From contig JAJFHL010000319.1 of the NCBI GenBank assembly GCA_021775615.1, forward strand, positions 1-40,655: 40,655 bases of DNA, read 5' to 3'. Shown piece by piece: positions 8,514-15,967 of the stretch (positions are counted from its first letter, which is position 1; every line of letters begins with the position of its first letter). This DNA is from Hyphomicrobiales bacterium (GTDB taxonomy: Bacteria > Pseudomonadota > Alphaproteobacteria > Rhizobiales > JAJFHB01). The position numbers and the translations under genes are program-made. The notes below the pieces were generated by a model that worked only from the letters and a program-made list of their open reading frames with translations, ran no database searches and was not told the DNA's origin.

Positions 8514-9443
8514 TTGCCCACACCAGTGACAATTGAACTCCCCGAACCACTCGATACCTTCGACCTCGAGATGCCGGACGGCGCGGTCCTGCGTCTGCGC
8601 CGTCACGGCAATCCGGCGGGCTCCAGGTTGATCCTGGCCCATGGAAACGGTTTTGCGACCGATGCTTATTATCCGTTCTGGAAGTACTTGGCCGGTGATT
8701 TTGAGATTCTGATTCAGGATCTGCGCAATCACGGACAAAATCCGTTGCACGGCTCACTGGGTCATTCACTGAGGCAATGCTCGCTCGATCACGAGGTGGC
8801 CGTGGCGGCCATCAGGGACCGATTCGGAGCCAAGCCGACGGTCGGCATCTACCATTCGGTCTCATCGCTTGCCGCGATTCTCCAGACCGTTGATCGCGGC
8901 ATGATCTGGGACGGGCTGGTGCTGGTCGACCCGCCGCTCATCCCGTCTCCGGGCCATCCGCTGCATGAAGGCTGTTTCAAGTTCGAATTGGTGCTCGCCA
9001 ACTGGGCGATGAAACGGCAGAACCGGTTTCAGGACCCGCAAGAGCTTGCGCAACTGTTCCGCGAGACCAAGCTCATGCAGCTCTGGGTCGAGGGGGCCCA
9101 TGATCTTCTGGCCCGTTCAGTGCTGCGCGAAATGGACGGGGGGTGGGGGCTGTGCTGCCCGCGCGAGCTTGAAGCGACCCTCTACACCCAGAATGCCTAT
9201 TCCGGCCTGTGGGACCGGGTGCCGGAGCTGACGGATATCAGCGACCGGCTGTTGTTTCTCAGTGCCGACGGCGAACTCGAAGATGCTCCGCCCAACACAC
9301 GTGTCGGCAGGGCCTTGCGGGAGAGCTTCGGCTTCCGTGTGGATGTCCTGGAGAACACCACCCACATGCTGCAGATCGAGCGCCCCGAGGCGGCGGTGGC
9401 GAGCGTGAGGCGGTTTCTGGAGGACATCGGAATGACGGCGTAG
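8514..9443 (+). CDS. Alpha/beta hydrolase
   Basis: About 309 residues if the TTG at 8514 is used, or 305 from the in-frame GTG at 8526; neither has a strong ribosome site, and coupling to the gene ending at 8512 is likely. Fold signatures are the oxyanion turn LILAHGNGFATD, the nucleophile elbow IYHSVSSLA with the likely catalytic Ser, an acidic residue in FLSADGELED, and the late His in NTTHMLQIERPE. No signal peptide is seen. Paired with an acyl-CoA synthetase, it may be a thioesterase or ester hydrolase in the same catabolic route, but the substrate is unknown. Confidence 0.87.
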   Translation: MPTPVTIELPEPLDTFDLEMPDGAVLRLRRHGNPAGSRLILAHGNGFATDAYYPFWKYLAGDFEILIQDLRNHGQNPLHGSLGHSLRQCSLDHEVAVAAIRDRFGAKPTVGIYHSVSSLAAILQTVDRGMIWDGLVLVDPPLIPSPGHPLHEGCFKFELVLANWAMKRQNRFQDPQELAQLFRETKLMQLWVEGAHDLLARSVLREMDGGWGLCCPRELEATLYTQNAYSGLWDRVPELTDISDRLLFLSADGELEDAPPNTRVGRALRESFGFRVDVLENTTHMLQIERPEAAVASVRRFLEDIGMTA

Positions 9444-9469
9444 GCTGTCCCCGCATGGTCCGCATTTAT

Positions 9470-9556
9470 CGTCATTCCCGCGAAAGCGGGAATCCAGGGG
9501 CCACACCACGAGCATTGTGCTAGATGCACTGGATTCCCGCCTTCGCGGGAATGACG
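9470..9556. repeat. Paired-hairpin palindromic repeat element (REP/MITE-like)
   Basis: Two 27-base arms (9470-9496 and 9530-9556) are reverse complements with a single mismatch, separated by 33 bases. Each arm folds by itself into an 8-bp stem, ATTCCCGC...GCGGGAAT, with loops GAAA on the left and CTTC on the right. This is a widespread dispersed proteobacterial repeat; read in one frame it gives the familiar SFPRRRES...DSRFRGND peptide. It ends one base before the GGAGG ribosome site of the next gene, so it lies in that gene's 5' untranslated region. Confidence 0.9.
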
Positions 9557-9566
9557 GTGGAGGAAC

Positions 9567-10424
9567 ATGCTGGCGAAACTGCAAGATTTGTCGCTGCTTT
9601 GCATGTCGTTGGTGCTGATTTCCGTGGTTGGCGCATTCGCGCAAAACCTCTGGCAAACCCTGCCGCCACCTGCGGCACCCCCCGAGCCCGCCGCGACGGG
9701 CACCGTCACCCATGACGGTGCAACGCTTTACTACGCGATCCACGGTGAGGGCCCACCTGTCATCCTGCTGCATGGCGGCATGGGCAACACCGAACACTGG
9801 GGCGGGCAGGTCGGCGCGCTTGCGGCCACCCACAAGGTCGTCACCATGGACTCGCGCGGCCATGGCCGCTCGACCCGGGGCGGCAAACGGCTCAGCTATC
9901 ACCTCATGGCGTCCGATGTTCTGGCCCTTATGGATCATCTGGAGTTTGCGCAGGCCGCCCTCATTGGCTGGAGCGACGGCGGCAACACCGGCCTCGATCT
10001 CGCGATCCATCATCCGGGCCGCGTCAAACGCCTCTTCGTTTTCGGCTCCAACTTCCATCCGTCAGGCCTCAAGTCGCCGCCCGACGGAAGTGCCACGTTT
10101 CCGAATTACCTGAGGCGCGCCACGGCCGACCATGTGCGTTTGTCCCGCCAAAAGAATCAGTTAGCGGGGTTTCTCAAAGCGCTGCGCAATATGTGGCGCA
10201 CCGAACCCGCCTTCACCAAAGACCAGCTCGGCGCGATTGCGGTGCCGGTAACGGTCGCCCACGCAGAGCATGATGAGATCGTCCGGCGGGAACATTCAAA
10301 GAGATTGGCCAAACTGATCCCCGGCGCGCAATTGCGCGAACTGCCGGGGGTGAGCCACTTCGCCATGTGGCAGGATCCGGCCGCGTTCAACGCGGAACTG
10401 CTCGCGTTCCTCGCCGTTGACTGA
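9567..10424 (+). CDS. Secreted or membrane-anchored alpha/beta hydrolase
   Basis: 285 residues. The N-terminus has a hydrophobic segment (about residues 8-25, LSLLCMSLVLISVVGAFAQ), fitting a Sec signal peptide or anchor, then a Pro/Ala-rich linker, so the enzyme likely works in the periplasm. The catalytic fold shows oxyanion loop LLHGGMGN, MDSRGHGRS, nucleophile elbow GWSDGG with Ser136, acid AEHDEIV and His in GVSHFAMW, making a complete Ser-Asp-His triad. The ATG at 9567 has an excellent GGAGGA ribosome site directly after the palindromic repeat. The substrate is unknown; relatives include esterases and C-C bond hydrolases. Its stop is 6 bases from the stop of the convergent thiamine-diphosphate enzyme gene. 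Confidence 0.88.
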   Translation: MLAKLQDLSLLCMSLVLISVVGAFAQNLWQTLPPPAAPPEPAATGTVTHDGATLYYAIHGEGPPVILLHGGMGNTEHWGGQVGALAATHKVVTMDSRGHGRSTRGGKRLSYHLMASDVLALMDHLEFAQAALIGWSDGGNTGLDLAIHHPGRVKRLFVFGSNFHPSGLKSPPDGSATFPNYLRRATADHVRLSRQKNQLAGFLKALRNMWRTEPAFTKDQLGAIAVPVTVAHAEHDEIVRREHSKRLAKLIPGAQLRELPGVSHFAMWQDPAAFNAELLAFLAVD

Positions 10425-10430
10425 CGCTCC

Positions 10431-12326
10431 TCAACGGATCTTGCGCGCGCCGAAGGTCGGCTGTACCTCCGGGATCGGCGGCATCTGCCAGGTGCCGGTG
10501 ACCGGCACCGCCGTGTCGCGGTTGATGATCACCTCGATGACGGTCGGCACGTTCGACCTGAGAGCTTCTGAATAGGCATCGCCGAACTGGTCGGGGTGCT
10601 CGATGCGGATGCCGCGTGCGCCCATGGCCTCGGCCATCTTGGCGAAATCCGGGTTCCAGAACTGGCCGGTGCCCTCGTTGACAAAGCTGGTGCCGAGTTC
10701 GCGGCCGTCGAGATAGACCCGCTGCAGGTCGCGGATGGTGCCGATGGCGTAGTTGTTCTGCAGCACCCAGACGGCGGGAATCTGGTATTCGACGGCGGTT
10801 GCGACCGCGTGCGGCGCCATCATGAAGCCGCCATCGCCGCACAGCGTCACGCAAGGGCTGTCGGGCCGCGCCAGCTTGGCGCCGAGCACGCCGCAGACCC
10901 CGAAGCCCATGGCGGCGAAGCCGCCGGCGGTCATATGGGTGCCGGGGATGCGGGCCTGCCAGTACTGTTCCGACCAGGCCTGGCAGTTGCCGACATCGTC
11001 CACCATGATGGTGTTGGGCGGGGAGGCCTTGACCATGTCGGCCACCATGCGGCGCGGCTCAATCGGCACTTCATTGCTGTTCTCAAAGGGCTCGACAAAA
11101 TTGCGCCAGTCGGTGCGCCAGGCTTCGATCTCGCGGTGCCACGATGTGCCGTAGCTCATGCGGCGGCCCTGGGCGCGGGCGATCCTGTGCAATTGGCCGA
11201 GGAAGGCCTTGGCATCGGCGGCAATGCCGATTTCAACCGGATAGTTGCGGCCGATTTCCTCTGCGTCGATATCGACCTGGATCAGTTTGGTGGGCGGGAT
11301 GTTGTAGACATAGCCCGGTATCCACGAGCCGGTGTGGAGGTCGTTGAAGCGGGCGCCTATGGCGAGGATCACGTCCGCGTTGCGCGCCGCCTCGGTGGCC
11401 GGATATTCGCCCCAGACACCGGCAACGCCGAGATGCAGGCGGTGGTCCGACGGCATGGCGCCCTTGCCCATGAAGGTGGTGTAGACCGGGATGTCGAGCT
11501 GTTCGGCAACTGCCTTGAGCTCTTCGTAGGCGCCGGCGACACGGATGCCGCCGCCGGCGAGAATGAGCGGGCGCTGGGCGCCGGCAAGGAGAGCGAGCGC
11601 CTTTTCGACGGTCTCGTCGGAGGCCGTCGTGCGCCAGTTGAGCACTCTACCGTTTGTGCTCGGCTCTGGCGTCTGGACAGGGGCGGTGGAAATATAGAGA
11701 TCGTACGGCATGTCGAAATGCACCGGGCCGGGGCGTCCGGTGCGCATCATGTCGAAGGCGTCGGGCAGGGCCTTGGTGAGATCCTCGATCTTGCGGATGC
11801 GCCACGACTTCTTGACGATCGGCGCGAAGATGTCGGAGACGTCGCCGTTGTAGCGATAATCGTCCTGCAGCGCGCCGGTGTCGAACTGGGTCGTCGGCAC
11901 CTGACCGGTGATGAGGAAATAGGCCGAACAGTCGTAGAACGCATTGGCGACCGAAATCATCATGTTCATCGGTCCGGGACCGGTTGAGGCATAGACCGCA
12001 AGCGGTTGCCCGGTCAGGCGAAAATAGACATCCGCCATGAAGCCGGCGGCCTGCTCGATGCGCGGTGAGATGTGGCGGATCTTGTCGGTATGCTTGTAGA
12101 TGCCGTCCAAGAGCCCGATGGCGCCGTGGCCGGCATAGCCGAGGATGTAGGGTACCTTCTCCTTGACCAGATACTCGGCGATGATGTCGGCGCCGCGCAT
12201 CTCGTTGGAGCGCGGCATGGCGGAGGTTCGCACGCCCGGCGTAGCGGTGGTCGGCGTGTGCTGGCCCGATGTGGCGCCCGAAGACCTGTTGTAGTTGGAA
12301 TAGCGCGATCCGCTCCAGCTGGACAT
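10431..12326 (-). CDS. Thiamine-diphosphate-dependent enzyme, acetolactate-synthase-like
   Basis: 631 residues. It has the three-domain order of acetolactate synthase/glyoxylate carboligase relatives: a pyrimidine-binding domain with the conserved Glu91 in RIEQAAGFMADVY, a central domain (AGGGIRVAGAYEEL), and a pyrophosphate-binding domain with GDG at 497-499 and the paired Asn at 524-525. A Ser/Thr-rich extension of about 42 residues precedes the core. The start is supported by GGGAGGACGGCC directly before ATG 12326. The substrate is not identifiable; decarboxylation of a 2-oxo acid with carboligation is the general chemistry. It is divergent from the small orphan gene and lies just upstream of the sugar operon, with which it may or may not be linked. 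Confidence 0.88.
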   Translation of the reverse strand: MSSWSGSRYSNYNRSSGATSGQHTPTTATPGVRTSAMPRSNEMRGADIIAEYLVKEKVPYILGYAGHGAIGLLDGIYKHTDKIRHISPRIEQAAGFMADVYFRLTGQPLAVYASTGPGPMNMMISVANAFYDCSAYFLITGQVPTTQFDTGALQDDYRYNGDVSDIFAPIVKKSWRIRKIEDLTKALPDAFDMMRTGRPGPVHFDMPYDLYISTAPVQTPEPSTNGRVLNWRTTASDETVEKALALLAGAQRPLILAGGGIRVAGAYEELKAVAEQLDIPVYTTFMGKGAMPSDHRLHLGVAGVWGEYPATEAARNADVILAIGARFNDLHTGSWIPGYVYNIPPTKLIQVDIDAEEIGRNYPVEIGIAADAKAFLGQLHRIARAQGRRMSYGTSWHREIEAWRTDWRNFVEPFENSNEVPIEPRRMVADMVKASPPNTIMVDDVGNCQAWSEQYWQARIPGTHMTAGGFAAMGFGVCGVLGAKLARPDSPCVTLCGDGGFMMAPHAVATAVEYQIPAVWVLQNNYAIGTIRDLQRVYLDGRELGTSFVNEGTGQFWNPDFAKMAEAMGARGIRIEHPDQFGDAYSEALRSNVPTVIEVIINRDTAVPVTGTWQMPPIPEVQPTFGARKIR

Positions 12327-12483
12327 GGCCGTCCTCCCTCGATTTTCTCCCCTGTGCCCGCCTGACGCAGCCTAGCACACGGTGTACTTTGGACACACCA
12401 CCGTCCGCACACGGATTGTGAGCCGTCCAGCTAAGGCCAGAAAGCGCCCTTACGTTGGGATTCGCAGCAAACAGGAGGAAACG

Positions 12484-12705
12484 ATGGCTTTTTTCGTCGG
12501 CCAACGCGATGGCAGCAGAGTGACCTATTTCAACGTCAACAGGGCGCGTAGCATCTCGCACGACCAGACGTCTGTCGACCGCGCCCGCTGGACGTTCCGG
12601 TTCGGCCTCTTCACGACCACGACCATAGCCTTTCAGCAGGACTCCGATCCCGACGCCTACAACAAGATCACTCAGTACTTTGTCAGGAATTCAAGCGGGG
12701 TTTGA
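12484..12705 (+). CDS. Small hypothetical protein (73 aa)
   Basis: A 73-residue protein beginning MAFFVGQRDGSRVTYFNVNR and ending YFVRNSSGV. The start at 12484 has a near-ideal ribosome site (AGGAGG, 5 bases away), which is the main reason to believe the gene. The protein is polar and aromatic-rich, with no signal peptide, transmembrane helix or Cys cluster, and I recognise no family. It is divergent from the thiamine-diphosphate enzyme and 137 bases before the proposed start of the sugar operon, with no terminator seen between. Confidence 0.65.
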   Translation: MAFFVGQRDGSRVTYFNVNRARSISHDQTSVDRARWTFRFGLFTTTTIAFQQDSDPDAYNKITQYFVRNSSGV

Positions 12706-12842
12706 AGGCCAGGTTGTTCCGGCGGCCTCGCATGGCTGTGGTCCCGATGGTGAATTCGCGGTAGATAACCGTGCCGTGTCCCCTTGCGGAAATGGCAAAT
12801 TCCCGCCAAAAGAACCGCTCAAACATCGAAGGGACCATCGTT

Positions 12843-13454
12843 GTGACCGCAGCCGTTCAGACAGCCACCGCAGACCACGCCGCATCCTTCATGGATCAGG
12901 CGGCTGAGATCTGTGCCTCCATCGACACGCAAGCGGTTGAGCGCATTGCCGCGGGGCTTGCCGATGTCAGGGCGCGGGGCGGGCGGCTCTTCGTGCTCGG
13001 GGTCGGCGGCAGCGCCGCCAATGCCAGCCACGCGGTGAACGATTTCCGCAAGCTGTGCGATATCGAAACCTATGCCCCGACCGACAACGTGTCGGAACTG
13101 ACCGCGCGCACCAATGACGAGGGCTGGGAGACGGTGTTCGCCGCCTGGCTGCGCACCTCACGGGTCAACGAGAAGGACGCGATCCTGGTGTTTTCCGTCG
13201 GCGGCGGCAATGCGGAGCACAATGTCTCGATGAACCTGGTGTCGGCGCTTAAGGAAGCCAAATCGCGCGATTGCAGCGTCTTCGGCGTGGTTGGGCGCGA
13301 TGGCGGCTATACGGCCGAAGTGGCCGATGCGGTGGTGGTCGTGCCGACGGTGGACGAAAAGCACATCACGCCGCACACCGAAGCGTTTCAGGCAGTGGTG
13401 TGGCACTGCCTCGTCTCGCATCCCGCACTGCAGACCCAGGACACCAAGTGGTAG
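12843..13454 (+). CDS. SIS-domain phosphosugar isomerase, GmhA-like
   Basis: About 203 residues, the usual size of sedoheptulose 7-phosphate isomerases (GmhA), which convert the ketose phosphate to the aldose phosphate. SIS motifs are visible: FVLGVGGSAANASHAVNDF binds the phosphate and corresponds to the GNGGSAADAQH region of GmhA, and FSVGGGNAEHNV is the second phosphate loop. The family's late Glu/His-rich segment appears as KHITPHTEAFQAVVWH. The GTG at 12843 with AAGGGA upstream is preferred; in-frame ATGs at 12792 and 12771 are possible. It is the first gene of the 17-gene operon. The substrate could equally be an octulose phosphate. Confidence 0.87.
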   Translation: MTAAVQTATADHAASFMDQAAEICASIDTQAVERIAAGLADVRARGGRLFVLGVGGSAANASHAVNDFRKLCDIETYAPTDNVSELTARTNDEGWETVFAAWLRTSRVNEKDAILVFSVGGGNAEHNVSMNLVSALKEAKSRDCSVFGVVGRDGGYTAEVADAVVVVPTVDEKHITPHTEAFQAVVWHCLVSHPALQTQDTKW

Positions 13455-13466
13455 CGGCGCGGTTCC

Positions 13467-14039
13467 ATGTCGGAAGCCAGATCACGCGCCGTGTTTCTTG
13501 ACCGCGACGGGGTGATCACCGTTCCCGAATTTCGCGACGGGCGGTCCTTTGCGCCGAAGCGGCTGGAAGATCTCGAATACTATGGCGACGCCGCGCAAAG
13601 CGTTGCCGACCTCAAGGCCCTGGGGTTCCTCGTTATCGTTGCCACCAACCAGCCCGATGTGGGCAAGGGCGAGGTGGCGGAAGCGGTGATCGAGGCCATG
13701 CACGCCGATCTCAGGCGCACCATGCCGGTCGATGATATCGAGGTCTGCTACGACACGCGCGAGACCGCGACCGAGCGGCGCAAGCCCGGCGCCGGCATGC
13801 TGATCGACGCTGCGCGGAATTGGAATATTGACCTTGGGGGCAGTTATGTCGTAGGCGATCGCGCAACCGACATCGAAGCGGGCGAGCGGGCAGGCTGCGT
13901 GACGATCTTCGTCGATCGCGGCTATTCGGCGGAGCTCAGGCCAACCACGCAATCGGCGACAGTGCTGGAGCTTTCCGAAGCGGTGCGCTGGATTGCCGCC
14001 CAGGAACAGATGAAACAGGCTGCCCAGGCACAACAATAG
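13467..14039 (+). CDS. HAD-IIIA phosphatase, GmhB-like (histidinol-phosphatase family)
   Basis: 190 residues. It has all four HAD motifs: FLDRDGVI with nucleophile D12 and acid D14, VIVATNQPDVGKG, the Lys in RRKPGAGML, and YVVGDRATDIEAGERAG. GmhB enzymes remove the terminal phosphate from heptose 1,7-bisphosphate before nucleotide transfer. Most GmhB proteins bind zinc through a Cys/His loop just before motif III; here that region is EVCYDTRETATERRKPG with a single Cys, so the zinc site is absent. Its place between the isomerase and the transaldolase fits dephosphorylation of a sugar bisphosphate made in the same operon. Confidence 0.88.
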   Translation: MSEARSRAVFLDRDGVITVPEFRDGRSFAPKRLEDLEYYGDAAQSVADLKALGFLVIVATNQPDVGKGEVAEAVIEAMHADLRRTMPVDDIEVCYDTRETATERRKPGAGMLIDAARNWNIDLGGSYVVGDRATDIEAGERAGCVTIFVDRGYSAELRPTTQSATVLELSEAVRWIAAQEQMKQAAQAQQ

Positions 14040-14064
14040 TGCGGGGTCCGCGCAGGGGAACCAC

Positions 14065-14781
14065 ATGGCGAGCGTCGACAATCTGAAGATCAAACTCTTC
14101 GCCGATGGGGCCGATCTCGACGGCATCATGGAAATGTATGCCAACCCGATGATCCAGGGCTTCACCACCAACCCGACGCTGATGCGCCAGGTGGGGGTCG
14201 AAGACTACGAGGCCTTCGGCAAGTCGGTTCTCGAAAAGGTGACGGATCGGCCGGTGTCGCTCGAGGTCTTTGCCGACGAGTTTGACGAGATGGAGCGCCA
14301 GGCGCTCAAAATCGCGTCCTGGGGGTCGAACGTCAATGTGAAGATCCCGATCACCAACACCAAGGGTGCGTCGGCGGCAGACCTGATCGAGCGGCTTTCG
14401 GCGCAGGGGGTGATCGTCAATGTCACCGCGATCATGACCCTGGAGCAGGTGCAGGCCGTCGCCGATGCCCTGTCGCCGGAAACGCCGGCGATCGTTTCGG
14501 TGTTTGCCGGGCGTATCGCCGATACGGGCGTCGACCCGATCCCGCATATGGCCAAGGCGCTTGAGATCCTGAAGTCCAGGCCGAAAGCGGAGTTGCTGTG
14601 GGCGAGCCCGCGCGAATTCCTCAACCTGTTCCAGGCCAACGATGTAGGTTGCCACATCATCACGATGACCAACAACCTCCTCGCCAAGCTGGGTGGGACA
14701 GGCAAGGATCTCGATCAGTTTTCACTTGAGACGGTGCAGATGTTCTATCGCGACGCTTCAAGTGCCGGTTACACGCTCTAG
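14065..14781 (+). CDS. Transaldolase-family aldolase (fructose-6-phosphate aldolase type)
   Basis: 238 residues, the size of the small transaldolase/FSA group rather than the 320-residue housekeeping enzyme. Signatures are the early KLFADGADLDGIMEM, GFTTNPTLMRQ, the Schiff-base Lys93 in VNVKIPITN, VTAIMTLEQVQ and VSVFAGRIADTGVDP. The family moves a dihydroxyacetone unit between sugar phosphates. In the lincosamide pathway a transaldolase (LmbR) builds an octulose 8-phosphate from a C5 acceptor. The gene starts at an ATG with GGGGAA upstream, 25 bases after the phosphatase gene. The context points to de novo synthesis of a long-chain ketose phosphate rather than central carbon metabolism. Confidence 0.9.
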   Translation: MASVDNLKIKLFADGADLDGIMEMYANPMIQGFTTNPTLMRQVGVEDYEAFGKSVLEKVTDRPVSLEVFADEFDEMERQALKIASWGSNVNVKIPITNTKGASAADLIERLSAQGVIVNVTAIMTLEQVQAVADALSPETPAIVSVFAGRIADTGVDPIPHMAKALEILKSRPKAELLWASPREFLNLFQANDVGCHIITMTNNLLAKLGGTGKDLDQFSLETVQMFYRDASSAGYTL

Positions 14782-14812
14782 AACGGGCGCTATCAAAGGT
14801 GGGTTTGAAACA

Positions 14813-15814
14813 ATGACACATATTTGCGTATTGGGCGGCGGCGGTTATGTGGGCTCTCTTCTGTGCCCGCAATTGCTTGGCGACGGCCACAAGGTCACGG
14901 CCTTCGACATCGGCTATTTCGGCGATGGTTTCCTGCCGCACGACAATCCGGACTTCAATTTCATCCAGGGCGATATCCGCAAGGTGGATGACCTCAAACC
15001 CGCCTTCGAGGGCGCCGAGGTGGTCATCAACCTGGCGTGCATTTCCAACGACGCGAGTTTCGTTCTCGACGAGGGCCTCAGCACCACGATCAATCTCGAT
15101 GCCTTCGAGCCCATGGTGGTTGCCGCCAAGGAGGCCGGCGTGAAGCGCTTCGTCTATGCCTCGTCGAGCTCAGTCTATGGGGTTTCCGATCAGCCGGACG
15201 TCAAGGAAGACCATCCGCTGGTGCCGCTGACGCTCTACAACAAATACAAGGGCATGTGCGAGCCGGTGCTGTTCAAGCACCAGTCGGACGATTTCGTCTG
15301 CGTGGTGATCCGCCCCGCCACCCTGTGCGGGTACGCGCCGCGCCAGCGTCTCGATCTTTCGGTCAACATTCTGACCAATCACGCTGTAACCAATGGCAAA
15401 ATCACCGTCTTCGGCGGTTCGCAGCTGCGTCCCAACCTGCATGTCCAGGACATGTGCGACCTCTACCGGTTGCTCGTTGGCATCGAGGCGGAGAAGATCG
15501 CGGGCGAGACCTTCAACTGCGGCTATCAGAACATGTCGATCATGGACATCGCGAAGATCGTCAAGTCGATCGTCGAAGAGGAGATGCCGGAACTCGGCGA
15601 GATCGATATCGTCACCACGCCGAGCGATGACCTGCGCTCCTACCACATCAATTCGGACAAGATACACGAGCACATCGGCTTCAAGCCGTCGCATTCGATC
15701 GAGGATGCGGTGAGGGACCTCTGCAAGGCGTTCAAGGCGGACAAGCTACCCGACAGCATGACCAACGACTGGTACTACAACGTCAAGACGCTGCAGAAAC
15801 TGAACGCTGCGTGA
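14813..15814 (+). CDS. Extended SDR NAD-dependent epimerase/dehydratase
   Basis: 333 residues. A Rossmann glycine motif (VLGGGGYVG, residues 6-14) starts the protein. Further on are ACISNDASF, SSSSVYG and the catalytic YNKYK (Y142, K146), followed by the substrate-side IRPATLCGYAPRQRLD. The enzyme probably oxidises a hydroxyl of a nucleotide sugar transiently and then epimerises or dehydrates. ATG 14813 with AAAGGTGGG upstream is chosen; the frame stays open upstream inside the transaldolase gene. It is followed by a 153-base gap with a palindromic repeat, the only sizeable interruption in the operon. The sugar substrate is not known. Confidence 0.9.
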   Translation: MTHICVLGGGGYVGSLLCPQLLGDGHKVTAFDIGYFGDGFLPHDNPDFNFIQGDIRKVDDLKPAFEGAEVVINLACISNDASFVLDEGLSTTINLDAFEPMVVAAKEAGVKRFVYASSSSVYGVSDQPDVKEDHPLVPLTLYNKYKGMCEPVLFKHQSDDFVCVVIRPATLCGYAPRQRLDLSVNILTNHAVTNGKITVFGGSQLRPNLHVQDMCDLYRLLVGIEAEKIAGETFNCGYQNMSIMDIAKIVKSIVEEEMPELGEIDIVTTPSDDLRSYHINSDKIHEHIGFKPSHSIEDAVRDLCKAFKADKLPDSMTNDWYYNVKTLQKLNAA

Positions 15815-15850
15815 TTGGCGCTCGATGACCTCCCGTAGCCCAGATGCATC

Positions 15851-15945
15851 CCGTGTCTTGTGCCCCGCACTTGATGCGGGGTCCAGGGGCGCATGGCACG
15901 GCCCTACATTTTTGCCCTGGGTCCCGGATCAAGTCCGGGACACGG
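15851..15945. repeat. Intergenic palindromic repeat with two hairpins inside the sugar operon
   Basis: The left unit folds as CCCCGCA (15863-15869), loop CTTGA, TGCGGGG. The right unit folds as GTCCCGGA (15921-15928), loop TCAAG, TCCGGGAC. The loops are complementary to each other and the flanking CCGTGTC...GACACGG and CCAGG...CCTGG also pair, so the whole can form one long structure. Elements with a CGGACTTGATCCG core are dispersed in alphaproteobacterial genomes. It occupies the gap between two SDR genes and could act as an mRNA-stability or partial termination point. Confidence 0.85.
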
Positions 15946-15967
15946 CCTGTGAGTACCCGTCAGCACA

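Noticed and set aside
9117-10058. 313-aa reverse open frame
   Set aside because: It is antisense to two well-supported hydrolase genes. Its peptide SFPRRRES/DSRFRGND is the translation of the palindromic repeat, a known source of false genes.
10596-11987. 463-aa forward open frame
   Set aside because: Antisense to the thiamine-diphosphate enzyme, whose motifs and ribosome site are clear.
12843-13454. Reading the cluster as an ordinary LPS inner-core ADP-heptose locus
   Set aside because: HldD-type epimerase and WaaC/WaaF heptosyltransferases are not recognisable, whereas transaldolase, split transketolase, aminotransferase and formyltransferase are not part of that pathway. It remains the fallback for the early steps.
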